A stretch of DNA of 64,000 nucleotides from Bradyrhizobium sp. (GCF_027451485.1 NZ_DAIDJE010000062.1:1-64000); one strand, 5' to 3'; shown: positions 31,541 through 40,669, counted from the stretch's first letter. Notes: generated by a model not told the origin, from the letters alone. Numbers and translations: made by a program.

Positions 31541-34017
31541 AGTTTGGCGCGCGAGAGGCGCAAGGCATTGCTGATCACGCTTACCGAGGACAGCGCCATC
31601 GCGGCCGCCCCGACCATCGGCGACAGCAGGATGCCGAACACGGGATAGAGCACGCCCGCCGCGATCGGCACACCGGCCGCGTTGTAGACGAAGGCGAAGG
31701 CGAGGTTCTGGCGGATGTTGCCCATGGTCGCGGCCGACAATCGCCGGGCGCGGACCAGCCCGCCGAGATCGCCGGTCAGAAGCGTCACGCCCGCACTCTC
31801 GATCGCGACATCCGTGCCGCCGCCCATTGCAATGCCGACATCGGCTGCGGCGAGAGCCGGCGCGTCGTTGATGCCGTCGCCTACCATGGCGACGCGGCGG
31901 CCCTCTTTGCGAAGCCGCTGCACCACCTCGCCCTTGCGCTCCGGCAACACGCCGGCTTCGATCTCGGCGATATCGAGCTGCGATGCGACCGCCCGCGCAG
32001 TGGTCGCGTTGTCGCCGGTCAGCATCACGATGCGCAGGCCTTCCGACCGAAGCGCCGCGACCGCCGCCTTTGCCGAAGCCTTGATCGGATCTGCGATGGC
32101 GATGACGCCCGCGGCGCGGCCATCGAGCGCCGCATAAATGGCGGTCGCGCCGGACGCACGCGCGGTTTCCGCAGCCGCGTCCAGTCCGCCGGTTGCGATG
32201 TTGAGGTCGCGCATCAGCGCGGCGTTGCCGAGAGCAACCGCCCTGCCTTGAACCATGCCGCTGGCGCCCTTGCCCGAATGCGCAGCAAAATTCGCCACCG
32301 CTTCGATTGAGAGGCCGCGCGCTTTGGCTGCCTCGATCACCGCCCGCCCGAGCGGATGCTCGCTGGCCTGCTCGACACTCGCGGCAATCCGCAACAGCGT
32401 GTTCTCGTCGACATCGGACGCGGTCACGATCGACGCCAGCTTCGGCTTGCCTTCGGTGAGCGTACCGGTCTTATCGATGACGATGGTGTCGATGCGCTCG
32501 AACGCTTCCAGCGCCTCGGCATCGCGGATCAGGATGCCGGACCGCGCGCCCCGCCCGACGCCCACCATGATCGACATCGGCGTGGCAAGCCCAAGCGCAC
32601 AGGGGCAGGCGATGATCAGCACGGTCACGGCGGCAATCAGCGCAAAGGTGAGGCGAGGTTCGGGGCCGAAACCCATCCAGGCGGCAAAGGCAATCAACGC
32701 CGTCGCGATCACCAGCGGCACGAACCATCCCGCGACACGGTCGGCGAGACGCTGGATCGGCGCGCGCGAGCGCTGCGCCCGCGCCACCATGTCCACGATC
32801 CGCGCCAGCATGGTGTCGCGTCCGACCTGCTCGGCTTGCAGCACCAGCGCGCCGCCCTGGTTGACGGTCCCGCCGATGACGCGCGCGCCGACCGCTTTTT
32901 GGACCGGCATCGGCTCACCCGTCACCATGGATTCATCGACGAAAGAGCTTCCTTCGATGACGCGGCCATCGACCGGAATTTTCTCACCGGGTCGCACCCG
33001 CAGGCGATCGCCAACTCCGATCAACTCGAGCGCGACATCCTCGTCGCCGCGACCGGTGATGCGCCGTGCGGTCTTCGGCGCAAGGCCGAGCAGCGCGCGG
33101 ATGGCGCCTGACGTGCGTTCACGGGCCTTCAGTTCCAGCACCTGGCCGAGCAGAACCAGCACAGTAATCACGGCGGCCGCCTCGAAATAGACGGCGACCG
33201 CGCCATGCATGTCGCGGAAAGTCGCGGGAAAGATTTGCGGGAAGAGCGTGCCGACCACGCTGTAAAGCCAGGCAACACCAGTGCCCATCGCAATCAGCGT
33301 GAACATGTTGAGGTTCCAGGTCGTCACCGATCGCCAGCCGCGCACGAAAAAGGGCGCGCCCGCCCACAACACCACCGGCGTTGCCAGCACCAGCGAAATC
33401 CAGTTCGACCAGACCGGCGGCACCAGACCCATCAGTCCGACATGGCGGCCCATCTCGAGCACGAACACGGGCACGGTCAGCGCCAGCGCGATCCAGAATC
33501 GCCGCCTCATATCGATGAGTTCGGGATCAGGCCCCTGCTCCAGCGAGACCTGCTCTGGCTCGAGCGCCATCCCGCAGATCGGACAGCTACCCGGCCCGAC
33601 CTGCCGGACTTCCGGGTGCATCGGGCAGGTGTAGATGGCGCCGTCGGCCGGCGGCTGTTGCTGCTTTGCCGATGCGGCATGCTGTGAAACGGCTTGTTTG
33701 GGCTTGTTGAGAAAGGATTGCGCATCGGCCTGAAAGCGCTCGCGGCAGCGGGCGCTGCAAAACAGATATTCACGCCCTTGATATTCAAAGCGATGCTTGG
33801 CGTTCTCGCGCTTGACCTTCATGCCGCAGACCGGATCGATCGCGACCTCCGCCTCCGGGGCAGCGCGTTCAGGCTTGCCGCCGCCGCAGCCCGAGCCGGC
33901 GGCCGGTTCCGAATGATCATGGCCTGCATGATCATGTCCGTGGTGGTGTTCGCCGTGCTGATGACAGCCCTGATGATGGCCGGTTGCCGCGCCGTGACCC
34001 TGCTTGTCCTGCGCCAT
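31537..34017 (-). CDS. Copper-type P1B ATPase with His-rich, YHS and metal-binding N-terminus
   Basis: 826 aa from the ATG at 34017 (GAGGTGGAAG upstream; a GTG at 34026 is possible). Order of domains: His-rich leader ([20 protein letters not shown]), YHS domain ([20 protein letters not shown]), a second Cys-Pro-Met-His/Cys-Pro-Ile-Cys metal-binding module, eight membrane helices with the [12 protein letters not shown] metal site, actuator TGEPMPVQK, phosphorylation motif [19 protein letters not shown] and [10 protein letters not shown]. It exports Cu(I) (or Ag(I)) across the inner membrane. It is divergently paired with a CsoR-type repressor around one operator. Confidence 0.95.
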   Translation of the reverse strand: MAQDKQGHGAATGHHQGCHQHGEHHHGHDHAGHDHSEPAAGSGCGGGKPERAAPEAEVAIDPVCGMKVKRENAKHRFEYQGREYLFCSARCRERFQADAQSFLNKPKQAVSQHAASAKQQQPPADGAIYTCPMHPEVRQVGPGSCPICGMALEPEQVSLEQGPDPELIDMRRRFWIALALTVPVFVLEMGRHVGLMGLVPPVWSNWISLVLATPVVLWAGAPFFVRGWRSVTTWNLNMFTLIAMGTGVAWLYSVVGTLFPQIFPATFRDMHGAVAVYFEAAAVITVLVLLGQVLELKARERTSGAIRALLGLAPKTARRITGRGDEDVALELIGVGDRLRVRPGEKIPVDGRVIEGSSFVDESMVTGEPMPVQKAVGARVIGGTVNQGGALVLQAEQVGRDTMLARIVDMVARAQRSRAPIQRLADRVAGWFVPLVIATALIAFAAWMGFGPEPRLTFALIAAVTVLIIACPCALGLATPMSIMVGVGRGARSGILIRDAEALEAFERIDTIVIDKTGTLTEGKPKLASIVTASDVDENTLLRIAASVEQASEHPLGRAVIEAAKARGLSIEAVANFAAHSGKGASGMVQGRAVALGNAALMRDLNIATGGLDAAAETARASGATAIYAALDGRAAGVIAIADPIKASAKAAVAALRSEGLRIVMLTGDNATTARAVASQLDIAEIEAGVLPERKGEVVQRLRKEGRRVAMVGDGINDAPALAAADVGIAMGGGTDVAIESAGVTLLTGDLGGLVRARRLSAATMGNIRQNLAFAFVYNAAGVPIAAGVLYPVFGILLSPMVGAAAMALSSVSVISNALRLSRAKL

Positions 34018-34036
34018 CTCTTCCACCTCGCCGCTC

Positions 34037-34065
34037 TTGAAACATATACCCTAGGGGGGTATATG
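34037..34065. promoter_or_regulatory. CsoR operator and divergent csoR promoter
   Basis: ATATACCC-TAGGG-GGGTATAT (34044-34064) is a perfect 8-bp inverted repeat, matching the known CsoR operator pattern (TACCC...GGGTA). A plus-strand promoter overlays it: TTGAAA (34037-34042), 17 bp, TATATG (34060-34065). Its start would fall at about 34072. The minus-strand ATPase also has TATATG at the other end of the palindrome, so one operator can block both promoters. Confidence 0.85.
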
Positions 34066-34071
34066 AACCCG

Positions 34072-34347
34072 ATGCGCAAAGAGATCAAGGCTTCCTGCCT
34101 GAAAAGACTGAAACGTATCGAGGGCCAGATCCGCGGGCTTGCCGGGATGGTGGAGGACGACCGCTATTGCATCGACGTCGTCACCCAGATCGCGGCGGCC
34201 AAAGCGGCGCTGCGCCGTGTCGAGGAGGAGATCCTGCGCGACCACGTCGCCCACTGCGTCGAGCACGCCATCGTGTCGGGCGACAAGGCCGATCAACGCC
34301 GCAAGATTGCCGAACTGATGGATGTGATCGGTCGCGCCGAGCGGTAG
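34072..34347 (+). CDS. CsoR/RcnR-family metal-sensing repressor
   Basis: 91 aa from MRKEIKASCLKRLKRIEGQI. The Cu(I) ligand set of CsoR proteins (Cys in helix 2, then His and Cys in HCVEHA) is present: CIDVVTQI and DHVAHCVEHA. It releases DNA when copper binds, allowing ATPase expression. I choose the ATG at 34072, not 34063, because 34063 lies inside the -10 box (34060-34065); the mRNA would then be leaderless. Confidence 0.9.
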   Translation: MRKEIKASCLKRLKRIEGQIRGLAGMVEDDRYCIDVVTQIAAAKAALRRVEEEILRDHVAHCVEHAIVSGDKADQRRKIAELMDVIGRAER

Positions 34348-34485
34348 GCCGCACAGCCGCTCTTTCCTGACTTGCTTGGTTAACGGCCGCTGAAGCGCGC
34401 CGTTAAAGTCCGCATCGCCTGCAGGTCCCTAATTTTAGACTTAGCAGCTATGGTTTCGCCAATCATCGAGACCGGGGGCGACACG

Positions 34486-34638
34486 ATGACGGCGCAGATC
34501 ACTCCAAACAAACGCTTTGCCAATTCCAAATGGGCCGAGAGGAAGCAGGATTTCCTGATCGTTTCCTCGTTCGGGCTTTGGGCGATGCTGCTCGGCTTTT
34601 CGCCGGTGCTCGCCGTCCGATTCCTGGTGGGAAGCTGA
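34486..34638 (+). CDS. Small single-TM membrane protein, copy A
   Basis: 50 aa. After a polar N-terminus with SKW.....QD, one hydrophobic helix follows: FLIVSSFGLWAMLLGFSPVL. The Shine-Dalgarno-like CGGGGGCG lies 9 nt before the ATG. It is too short for family assignment. It shares the SKW/QD/G-hydrophobic-W/SPV pattern with the next small gene, so the two look paralogous. Confidence 0.6.
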   Translation: MTAQITPNKRFANSKWAERKQDFLIVSSFGLWAMLLGFSPVLAVRFLVGS

Positions 34639-34790
34639 AGCTTATCTGGCGGCTTTGACCGGTACCGCGCCCGCGGCACTGGTTAACCGGTCGTGGCGAA
34701 GCGATTTGCAAAGCGAACGACTCCACAGCCGGCCTGTTAACCCGGATCGCCTAAGGTCCCCCCACAACAAGAAGAAAACGCGGGGGCGTT

Positions 34791-34934
34791 ATGGATACTC
34801 TGGAAGCGCAGGAAGATTCCGACTCCAAATGGAGCGGCTTTTGCACGCAGGATATCGTCTGGGCGGTCGGCGTCTGGTCGGTCATCCTGACCTTGTCGCC
34901 GGTCGTGATGTTTTACGTGCTGATGGTGAATTGA
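34791..34934 (+). CDS. Small single-TM membrane protein, copy B
   Basis: 47 aa. The acidic N-terminus (DTLEAQEDSDSKW) is followed by CTQDIVWAVGVWSVILTLSP and VVMFYVLMVN. The order SKW, QD, GVW and LSPV is the same as in copy A 150 bp upstream. CGGGGGCG again precedes the ATG. Function unknown; possibly a pair acting together in the inner membrane. Confidence 0.6.
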   Translation: MDTLEAQEDSDSKWSGFCTQDIVWAVGVWSVILTLSPVVMFYVLMVN

Positions 34935-35088
34935 TTTATCGCGCGCAACCGCGCCGACAACGTCATCCCGCGTGAGCACCTGCCTAGCCCACGCGGGATG
35001 ATGTCGCTTCGCAAGCCGCCGGTCAGACGCCTGGACGCTGACCGAAGAGAACCCGGGCGATATCGCTTCCGGTTCGCCGTCCGAAAGA

Positions 35089-35769
35089 TCAGGCCGCCTG
35101 CCTGTGCATTGTGCCGCTCGCCGATGCCGTGCCACGGATGGCCTTCACCGAACGTTCGATCGCTGCCCACAGCCGGCCGATCTCCGCAGCCGCACGGCCT
35201 TCGGCAAAGTATTCGCGGGCGCCTTCGCCCTTGCCGAGCGCCATCAGCAGATCGGCGCGGTTGGTGATCTGCCCGCCCCACACCGGCGCGCGGAACTTGG
35301 CCAGTTGCTCGCGTGCGATGGTAACGATGCGGCTTTCCACCTCGTCGCGGCGAGCCGGCGCGCCGTTCAGCACGACAGCATAAGGCTTGCGCGCAGAACG
35401 GCACATCTGGATGGTTTCCTGCACAGCGTTGACGTCAAAAACGCCGGGCCGCGCCGGAATGACGACCATGGTGGCGTTCTTGATCGCGTCGTCGACCACG
35501 GCCGACAGATTCGGCGGCGTGTCGATGAACACCCATTCGTAGCCGTCACGCTTGGCAGCAGCGACGATGCCGCTCACCGAATTGACCGCGGTCTTGATCT
35601 GCGGCTCGTTGGTACCCCGCAGTTTGTGCCACAGGGTCAACGATCCCTGCGGGTCGGCATCGACAAGCAGGCACGGCTTGGTCGTCTTGTGGACATGCGC
35701 AGCGAGGTGAGCGGCAAGGGTACTTTTTCCCGAGCCACCCTTACGCGACGCAAAAACTATAACGTTCAT
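35089..35769 (-). CDS. Orphan ParA-like ATPase
   Basis: 226 aa from MNVIVFASRKGGSGKSTLAA. The deviant Walker A (KGGSGKST), Walker A' (LLVDADPQGSLTLW) and Walker B (VFIDTPPNL) of the ParA/Soj superfamily are intact. No parB, parS cluster or plasmid genes lie nearby, so it is an orphan of the type that positions proteins or cellular machines, but its cargo cannot be named. A 9-bp inverted repeat (TTCGCCTCC/GGAGGCGAA) lies directly upstream of the start. Confidence 0.9.
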   Translation of the reverse strand: MNVIVFASRKGGSGKSTLAAHLAAHVHKTTKPCLLVDADPQGSLTLWHKLRGTNEPQIKTAVNSVSGIVAAAKRDGYEWVFIDTPPNLSAVVDDAIKNATMVVIPARPGVFDVNAVQETIQMCRSARKPYAVVLNGAPARRDEVESRIVTIAREQLAKFRAPVWGGQITNRADLLMALGKGEGAREYFAEGRAAAEIGRLWAAIERSVKAIRGTASASGTMHRQAA

Positions 35770-35961
35770 ACTCTTCGCCTCCAGATTGACCCCAGGAGGC
35801 GAAAATGAATCAGCGCGCTGATTCGTGGAAGAAGAATTTGGGGTCGATTGTGGCGAAGCCACCGAATAAGCGGCGGGGCTGCTTTTTGGGTCCTACCCTG
35901 TCGCCTACCGATCCCCGAAGACTCCGAAGGATATCGGCAGGCGAGACGGTACAAGCAGCAG

Positions 35962-36258
35962 TCAGTAATCTTGCGCAACCGTCCGCAGGCGAGGCCGGTG
36001 ATGATGTCTTGGCCTTGCAGACGTCTCCTGCGGGTGGAAGTAGACCCGGCAACCGTCACTGAGTTCGACCTGGCGCCGCACCATGCAGGCCGTGATCCGC
36101 GAGACGTCCGGAATTTCTGAACCGCACAACCGGAACGCATCGCCCATGCAGGCTTGTTGCTGCTCCATGGTGTACGACCATCCGGCCGCAGGCCACGCGC
36201 CCGTCACGATGGCCGCGACCATCGCGAGCCGTTTCATTCGAATCGAGAAAGCATCCAT
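35962..36258 (-). CDS. Small secreted Cys-containing protein
   Basis: 98 aa from the ATG at 36258 (GGGGGAAAC just upstream); MKRLAMVAAIVTGAWPAAG is a signal peptide. The mature part EQQQACMGDAFRLCGSEIPD ... ITACMVRRQVELSDGCRVYF has four regularly spaced Cys and resembles the many small uncharacterised periplasmic proteins of Bradyrhizobium. The 36259-36659 gap holds no other gene I can support, only a segment resembling 21361-21425. Confidence 0.75.
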   Translation of the reverse strand: MDAFSIRMKRLAMVAAIVTGAWPAAGWSYTMEQQQACMGDAFRLCGSEIPDVSRITACMVRRQVELSDGCRVYFHPQETSARPRHHHRPRLRTVAQDY

Positions 36259-36659
36259 GTTTCCCCCAAACCACCACCCCGCGTTGATAGTGAGCGAGTG
36301 TGATGGAGTTGGCAAGCAAGCCTTCGCATCAAACGTCAGCTATCGGTGGAAAGCATTGATCGTGCGACAAGAAGCGCACGAGTTCCACTTCGCGAACTCA
36401 TCGCGCGACATCGTCGGCTGCGCTTCGAACCGTCGCAAGTCGCGCAGAACAGCGAATCACTGCGATGACATTCGCTTTGAGACTCTGCGGCACGCTGGGT
36501 AGCGAATATCGAATCCACTTCACCAGCGCGTCGATTGCAGCGAAGCTGCTTGCTGGCATTTTTCGGCTGAGCAACTCGTTCCCGCCGTGTCGCAGCGGCA
36601 ACAAACGCGTTACGCTCGCCGCGCCGTGACGGGAACAGAACACGGGTCGGGAGATTGCG

Positions 36660-36950
36660 ATGAGCCGTCGAATTTGCGTGATGTTGTGTGCTCTTCTCTT
36701 CCTCGCAATCAACGCCGGAAGAGCAGCTGCCGAATGCATTTGCGAATGTGTCGACGGACACATGCAGCCGCTCTGCCAGAGTTCGATCGATTTGCCGCCG
36801 ATTTGTCCGGCCACCATTTGTCCGATCACGGCTCCGTCGATAGCGCCGATCAACCCTCCATCCATTCCACCGATCGGCACGTCGCAATGTCGTCAGGCAA
36901 GGATATGCGACACTTTCGGACACTGTCAGTGGCAACAGGTTTGCCAATAG
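36660..36950 (+). CDS. Secreted Cys- and Pro/Ile-rich small protein
   Basis: 96 aa. The signal peptide MSRRICVMLCALLFLAINAG ends near RAAA. The mature chain begins ECICECVDGHMQPLC, has an IDLPPICPATICP/IAPINPPSIPP central Pro-Ile repeat and ends CRQARICDTFGHCQWQQVCQ; ten or more Cys suggest several disulfides in the periplasm or outside. Function unknown. Confidence 0.7.
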   Translation: MSRRICVMLCALLFLAINAGRAAAECICECVDGHMQPLCQSSIDLPPICPATICPITAPSIAPINPPSIPPIGTSQCRQARICDTFGHCQWQQVCQ

Positions 36951-37067
36951 CTCCGGCCGGCGAACCAGCGGCGGCCTCTGGCGAACAGATGCGCCCGCGT
37001 ACCGCATGGGCGCGACGCCGCAGGCTTCATAACTGCTGGTTGAAATACTGCCCCGGGGATTTGGTCT

Positions 37068-37112
37068 TGGTACAGTTGGGTGGGCTCGAACCACCGACCT
37101 CCTGTTCCACAG
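37068..37112. other. Left attachment site: 45-bp copy of the tRNA-His 3' half
   Basis: The 45 bp are identical to 53552-53596, the 3' half of tRNA-His from the anticodon loop to CCA. To the right the sequence immediately diverges (CAAGCC instead of ACAGGC). This is the signature left by a tyrosine integrase inserting into the anticodon-loop/3' half of a tRNA gene. Confidence 0.93.
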
Positions 37113-37255
37113 CAAGCCAATTAGCCGTACCTAAGCGTACCGCTGCGTAACGTAGACCGGGGAAAAACGGTATATTATACAGAGACTTGGCCTTATAACG
37201 ACGCTTGGGACCGTACCTATGCGTACCCAAGCGTAACCATGCGTAAACGGCCAAT

Positions 37256-37279
37256 TTGTCTACCCCAGTGTCTACCCCA
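37256..37279. other. Left arm-type direct repeat TTGTCTACCCCA / TGTCTACCCCA
   Basis: Two tandem TGTCTACCCCA units end 15 bp before the integrase ATG. An almost identical pair in the same orientation lies at 53482-53505 near the right end. In the circular form they would flank attP, so they are candidate integrase arm-binding sites. Confidence 0.6.
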
Positions 37280-37293
37280 GCAGCAGGCGTGCG

Positions 37294-38616
37294 ATGACGA
37301 AGAGAGCGCTATCGGCAGGTGGCATCCTCAAGATCAAGGCCAAAGGCAGCCGCCAAGAAATTCCCGACGACGGGGCCGCGGGACTGCACCTCGTGGTCCA
37401 GCCCAGCGGAGCAAAGAGCTTCGCCCTCCGGTTTCGGCGTCCAAACGGCAAGCGCGCCAAGGTGACGCTAGGCCCCTTCAATCCGAATGAACAGGTTGGC
37501 GAGCCTCGCATCGGCGCGCCGCTGACGCTGGCTGCCGCGCGGGCCCTCACCGGTCAGCTCAACTTGGAGCGCGCAGGCGGTGTGGACCTTGTTGCGACGC
37601 AGCGGGTCCAGCGCCAGCGACGGCGGCTGAATATCACCGAGGCCGAGGCCCATTCGTTCGGGCAAGCGACGCGGGACTTCCTGAAGAACCACACGGTGCG
37701 CAAAACCGGCGAGAAGCCCAAGCGCTGGCGCGAGACCGCGAGCCTGCTCGGGCTCTACTATCCATTGGACGGAAAGGAACCCACGGTGGTCAAGGGCGGG
37801 CTCTGCGAGCAGTGGCGGGACCGGCGCGCCGACGAGATAAACAGCGACGACATTTACACCGCCATCCAAAGCAAGGACACCGAGCCGACCCGCAGGCGGA
37901 TGGCGGACGCGTTAGCAACCCTTTACGGTTGGTTGCTGAAGAACCGGCGCGTCCGGATTGATCCGTGCGCTGGCGTCTACCGACCGCCTGCCCCACCGTC
38001 CCGGCACCGGACCCTGAACGACGCGGAGATGCGCGAGGTCTGGAAGGCGTGCGATAAGCTCGGCATCCGGCCCGGTCAAAACAGTCGCCCTCCTTGGGGC
38101 GCTATCGTCAAATTGCTCTTGATCACAGGCTGCCGCTTGAATGAAATCGCACGGCTGGAAGAAGCGGAGTTGAACGGCGATCTGATTTCCCTGCCCCCTT
38201 CCCGGACCAAGAACCACCTGCCGTTCGAATTGCCCTTGCCGCCGCTTGCAGTGGAGATACTTGAAGGCGTCCCGCGCATAACAGATTGCAAGTTCATCTT
38301 CAGCACGAATGGCCGCTCGCCGGTTTCCGGCTTCTCCAAGGTCAAGAAGCAACTGGACGAAATCATTGCCAAGCACCGAAGGGAGAACGGCGTCAAGACC
38401 AAGATGCCGCCGTTTCGCATCCACGATCTTCGACGCACAGTCTCGACCGAAATGAACGGCCTTGGCGTGCTGCCACATATCGTCGAGCAGGTTCTAAATC
38501 ATCAATCCGGCGCTCGCGGCGGCGTCGCAGGCGTTTATAACCGCTTCGCCTACCTTGAGGAGAAGCGTGCGGCGCTGCGGGCATGGGCCGACCGCGTCGC
38601 GAGGATCGTGTCGTGA
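37294..38616 (+). CDS. Tyrosine-type site-specific integrase
   Basis: 440 aa with an N-terminal DUF4102-like domain (EIPDDGAAGLHLVVQPSGAK ... FALRFRRPNGKRAKVTLGPF), a core-binding region, and a catalytic domain with Arg in LITGCRLNEIARLE, His-X-X-Arg in IHDLRRTVSTEM, His in VLNHQSG and the nucleophile Tyr in GVYNRFAYLEEK. This is the group that targets tRNA genes. It lies 181 bp from the left att copy and overlaps the next gene by 4 nt. Confidence 0.96.
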   Translation: MTKRALSAGGILKIKAKGSRQEIPDDGAAGLHLVVQPSGAKSFALRFRRPNGKRAKVTLGPFNPNEQVGEPRIGAPLTLAAARALTGQLNLERAGGVDLVATQRVQRQRRRLNITEAEAHSFGQATRDFLKNHTVRKTGEKPKRWRETASLLGLYYPLDGKEPTVVKGGLCEQWRDRRADEINSDDIYTAIQSKDTEPTRRRMADALATLYGWLLKNRRVRIDPCAGVYRPPAPPSRHRTLNDAEMREVWKACDKLGIRPGQNSRPPWGAIVKLLLITGCRLNEIARLEEAELNGDLISLPPSRTKNHLPFELPLPPLAVEILEGVPRITDCKFIFSTNGRSPVSGFSKVKKQLDEIIAKHRRENGVKTKMPPFRIHDLRRTVSTEMNGLGVLPHIVEQVLNHQSGARGGVAGVYNRFAYLEEKRAALRAWADRVARIVS

Positions 38617-39197
38617 GCGGCAAACTTCCGAGTACGTCACAGCGGATCGCGGAGCAAAAGGCGATTGAGAAGCGCCAAAAGGCAGTCGCGGACGATATCG
38701 TGAGCGATCTCAAATTGAGCGGCGACCGCAAAAAAAAGGCGTGCTTCAAGGATGTACTCAAAGCCATTTGGGAAATGGAGCGGCAGTCGGACCTCTTCAA
38801 CGGTCGTTACGTCGACCTCGCGGATACGACGAAGCGTTCCCTTCGCAGGTTTGCGAAGACCGTCGAGACCTTAGAGAGCGTCTGGAACACGACGCCGCTA
38901 TTCCCCTTGGACGTACCGATTGAAAGCGTAGAAAAGGTACTTGAGTTTGGTCGCGAATGCCAAAGGATCGCAAACGCAAAGGGCAAGCCGCCCAGGAAAG
39001 ACGCCGCCTTGAAACGCCACGCCGCTCGGTACGCGCACGCGCTCCTGATCAAGTACGGCCTGCGCCCCACAGCGCACACCAAGGCGAGCACATATTGCAA
39101 GGTCGCGAAGCGCCTTTACGAGGCGGACCCTACGAACCGCTCTGGGGGCCACGATCTACTGAGCCAATGCAAGGCGCACATCCGCGAACGCGATTGA
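38613..39197 (+). CDS. Hypothetical protein coupled to the integrase
   Basis: 194 aa from the GTG at 38613, which overlaps the integrase stop (GTGA). Basic, helix-rich and without a recognised domain; two segments (KRQKAVADDIVSDLKLSGDR, KDAALKRHAARYAHALLIKY) look like amphipathic helices. Translational coupling suggests a function linked to recombination, perhaps an accessory directionality protein, but this is inference. Confidence 0.7.
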   Translation: MSGKLPSTSQRIAEQKAIEKRQKAVADDIVSDLKLSGDRKKKACFKDVLKAIWEMERQSDLFNGRYVDLADTTKRSLRRFAKTVETLESVWNTTPLFPLDVPIESVEKVLEFGRECQRIANAKGKPPRKDAALKRHAARYAHALLIKYGLRPTAHTKASTYCKVAKRLYEADPTNRSGGHDLLSQCKAHIRERD

Positions 39198-39296
39198 GTA
39201 GCGCACGAAGGTGAAACTGTGAGCCAAAGATAGGGCGTTAAACTTCACCTTCCAAAGGAACACGCTCCGTCCAAGCGTAACCATTGGACCTTAAGC

Positions 39297-39629
39297 GTGA
39301 CCCACCCTGCCAGCGATCAGACCCTACGGTCTAGGACTTCGGCCCCCGACACGGCACCGCAAACGGCCGCGCCTGCTCCCTACTATTTGGAAGCCGCGAG
39401 GCAATTTCGCGACGCCTTCGGCGGACGGTCCAGACAGTGGGAACACCGCAAGGCCGAGTCCGATCCCGATTTCCCCAAGGTGATCTACATCGGCGCCCGC
39501 AGATTCTACCGCGTGGCGGACCGGATCGAGTACGTCCGCAAGCTCCAAGAGCGATCCGCAGCAAAGGCTGCCGCCAAGGAAGCACGTCGGCGCGAACTAG
39601 CGGAGGCTGCCGACACCGACAACGAGTGA
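39297..39629 (+). CDS. AlpA-like / excisionase-type DNA-binding protein
   Basis: 110 aa from the GTG at 39297. The central GRSRQWEHRKAESDPDFPKV-IYIGARRFYRVADRIEYVRK follows the AlpA/MerR-type pattern: a first helix, xDPDFPK, then a wing with R-x-FYR and an acidic D-I-x-Y helix. Such proteins act as excisionases or as regulators of satellite excision (AlpA of P4-like elements). A coiled-coil-like Ala/Arg tail follows. Confidence 0.65.
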   Translation: MTHPASDQTLRSRTSAPDTAPQTAAPAPYYLEAARQFRDAFGGRSRQWEHRKAESDPDFPKVIYIGARRFYRVADRIEYVRKLQERSAAKAAAKEARRRELAEAADTDNE

Positions 39630-39670
39630 AGCAATGGCCCAAGGTGTTCACGCGCCTTGGGCCATTGCTT
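39629..39670 (+). terminator. 16-bp perfect hairpin, probable terminator
   Basis: AAGCAATGGCCCAAGG (39629-39644) pairs exactly with 39655-39670, starting in the stop codon of the AlpA-like gene. Only TTT follows, so termination may rely on the very stable stem. Confidence 0.6.
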
Positions 39671-39775
39671 TGACCACGTGGCCGATGTCCCCGCGGCTGC
39701 GTCGTCTGGAAGCAGGGGGCAAAACGAGAAGGGCCAGCGCTGCAACGCCGGCCCGACCCAAACGGAGTAGTGAAG

Positions 39776-40393
39776 ATGAGAGAAGTCAGCCTACCGAAAG
39801 TGGATGAGAAAGGAAACCATATTCCTGACGACTCCACGCCGACCAAGGAAGAACTGCGCCGCGACCTCGATAACGGCACGAGGGTCATCTCGGTCCAGCA
39901 AGACCGGATGAACGAGTTCCACGTCGGCGAAGACCCGAACGGCGATCTCGATGGTGATCTGTTCAGAGCCGTCCTGGCGGAAGCTGCCGAGACCAACATC
40001 GCTGCCCAAGTCGCGCTGGAGTATTGGGACGAAGGGCGCAACAAGCCCGATAGTCCGCACACTGTCCGGGATTGCGTCAACGATGACGGCGTCATCGACT
40101 GGGAGAAGTTCAAGGCAGGCTTCGACAACGTTGTGTCTTCCATTCCAAGGAAGGTCCGTCGCCAGACCAAACTCGATGATTATAAGATGACGCTGGCACT
40201 CAATCTCTTGGGAGCCATGGGTTCGGTGGCTTTGGGCGAGGAGTTCCAGTCGAAGGCCCAAAGCGTCATCAGTTACGGCTTCGGCCGTATCGAGTGGGAC
40301 GAACTCTTGGCTGACCTCGAAGGCCGCCAATGCGTCCGGGGCCAGTGGAAGAAGAGCCGCGTCGGCAGCACCAGCAAGCAAACCCGACACTGA
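39776..40393 (+). CDS. Hypothetical acidic protein
   Basis: 205 aa from the ATG at 39776; GGAG lies 9 nt upstream and a GGGCC-A-GCG/CGC-C-GGCCC hairpin (39731-39752) sits in the leader. Acidic N-terminus (DDSTPTKEELRRDLDNGTRV); the central DNVVSSIPRKVRRQTKLDDY is basic. No known domain seen; conserved-looking composition rather than random frame. Confidence 0.65.
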   Translation: MREVSLPKVDEKGNHIPDDSTPTKEELRRDLDNGTRVISVQQDRMNEFHVGEDPNGDLDGDLFRAVLAEAAETNIAAQVALEYWDEGRNKPDSPHTVRDCVNDDGVIDWEKFKAGFDNVVSSIPRKVRRQTKLDDYKMTLALNLLGAMGSVALGEEFQSKAQSVISYGFGRIEWDELLADLEGRQCVRGQWKKSRVGSTSKQTRH

Positions 40394-40456
40394 GCCGACT
40401 AGCGCGCTCAGGCGACTCGTCTGGGCGCGCGGGCTCTCCAATTTGGAGCACTCATC

Positions 40457-40669
40457 ATGAGACAGCATCTTCGCGAGACCATAGTCCTGATCCGCAGCAT
40501 GGGCGGAAGCGACATCACGATTGATTGCGACCACGGACGGCACACCGCCATCCTGTTCGACAACCTGCAAGGCGAGCGCAAGCGCGTGATGATCCAGCGC
40601 GGCAAACCTTGCTGGGACGCTGAACAGCGCACTCGTTCTGAACTGAGGCGCATGGGGCTGCAAGGTTGA
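40457..40669 (+). CDS. Small hypothetical protein
   Basis: 70 aa. GGAG lies 9 nt before the ATG. The beta-rich N-terminus (SDITIDCDHGRHTAILFDNL) and helical basic C-terminus make a compact fold plausible. No family recognised. The following 261 bp to 40930 show no other supported gene. Confidence 0.6.
   Translation: MRQHLRETIVLIRSMGGSDITIDCDHGRHTAILFDNLQGERKRVMIQRGKPCWDAEQRTRSELRRMGLQG

Noticed and set aside
34063..34065. ATG at 34063 as start of the CsoR-type gene
   Set aside because: It lies within the predicted -10 box and operator; the ATG at 34072 matches the promoter geometry and the family's usual N-terminus.
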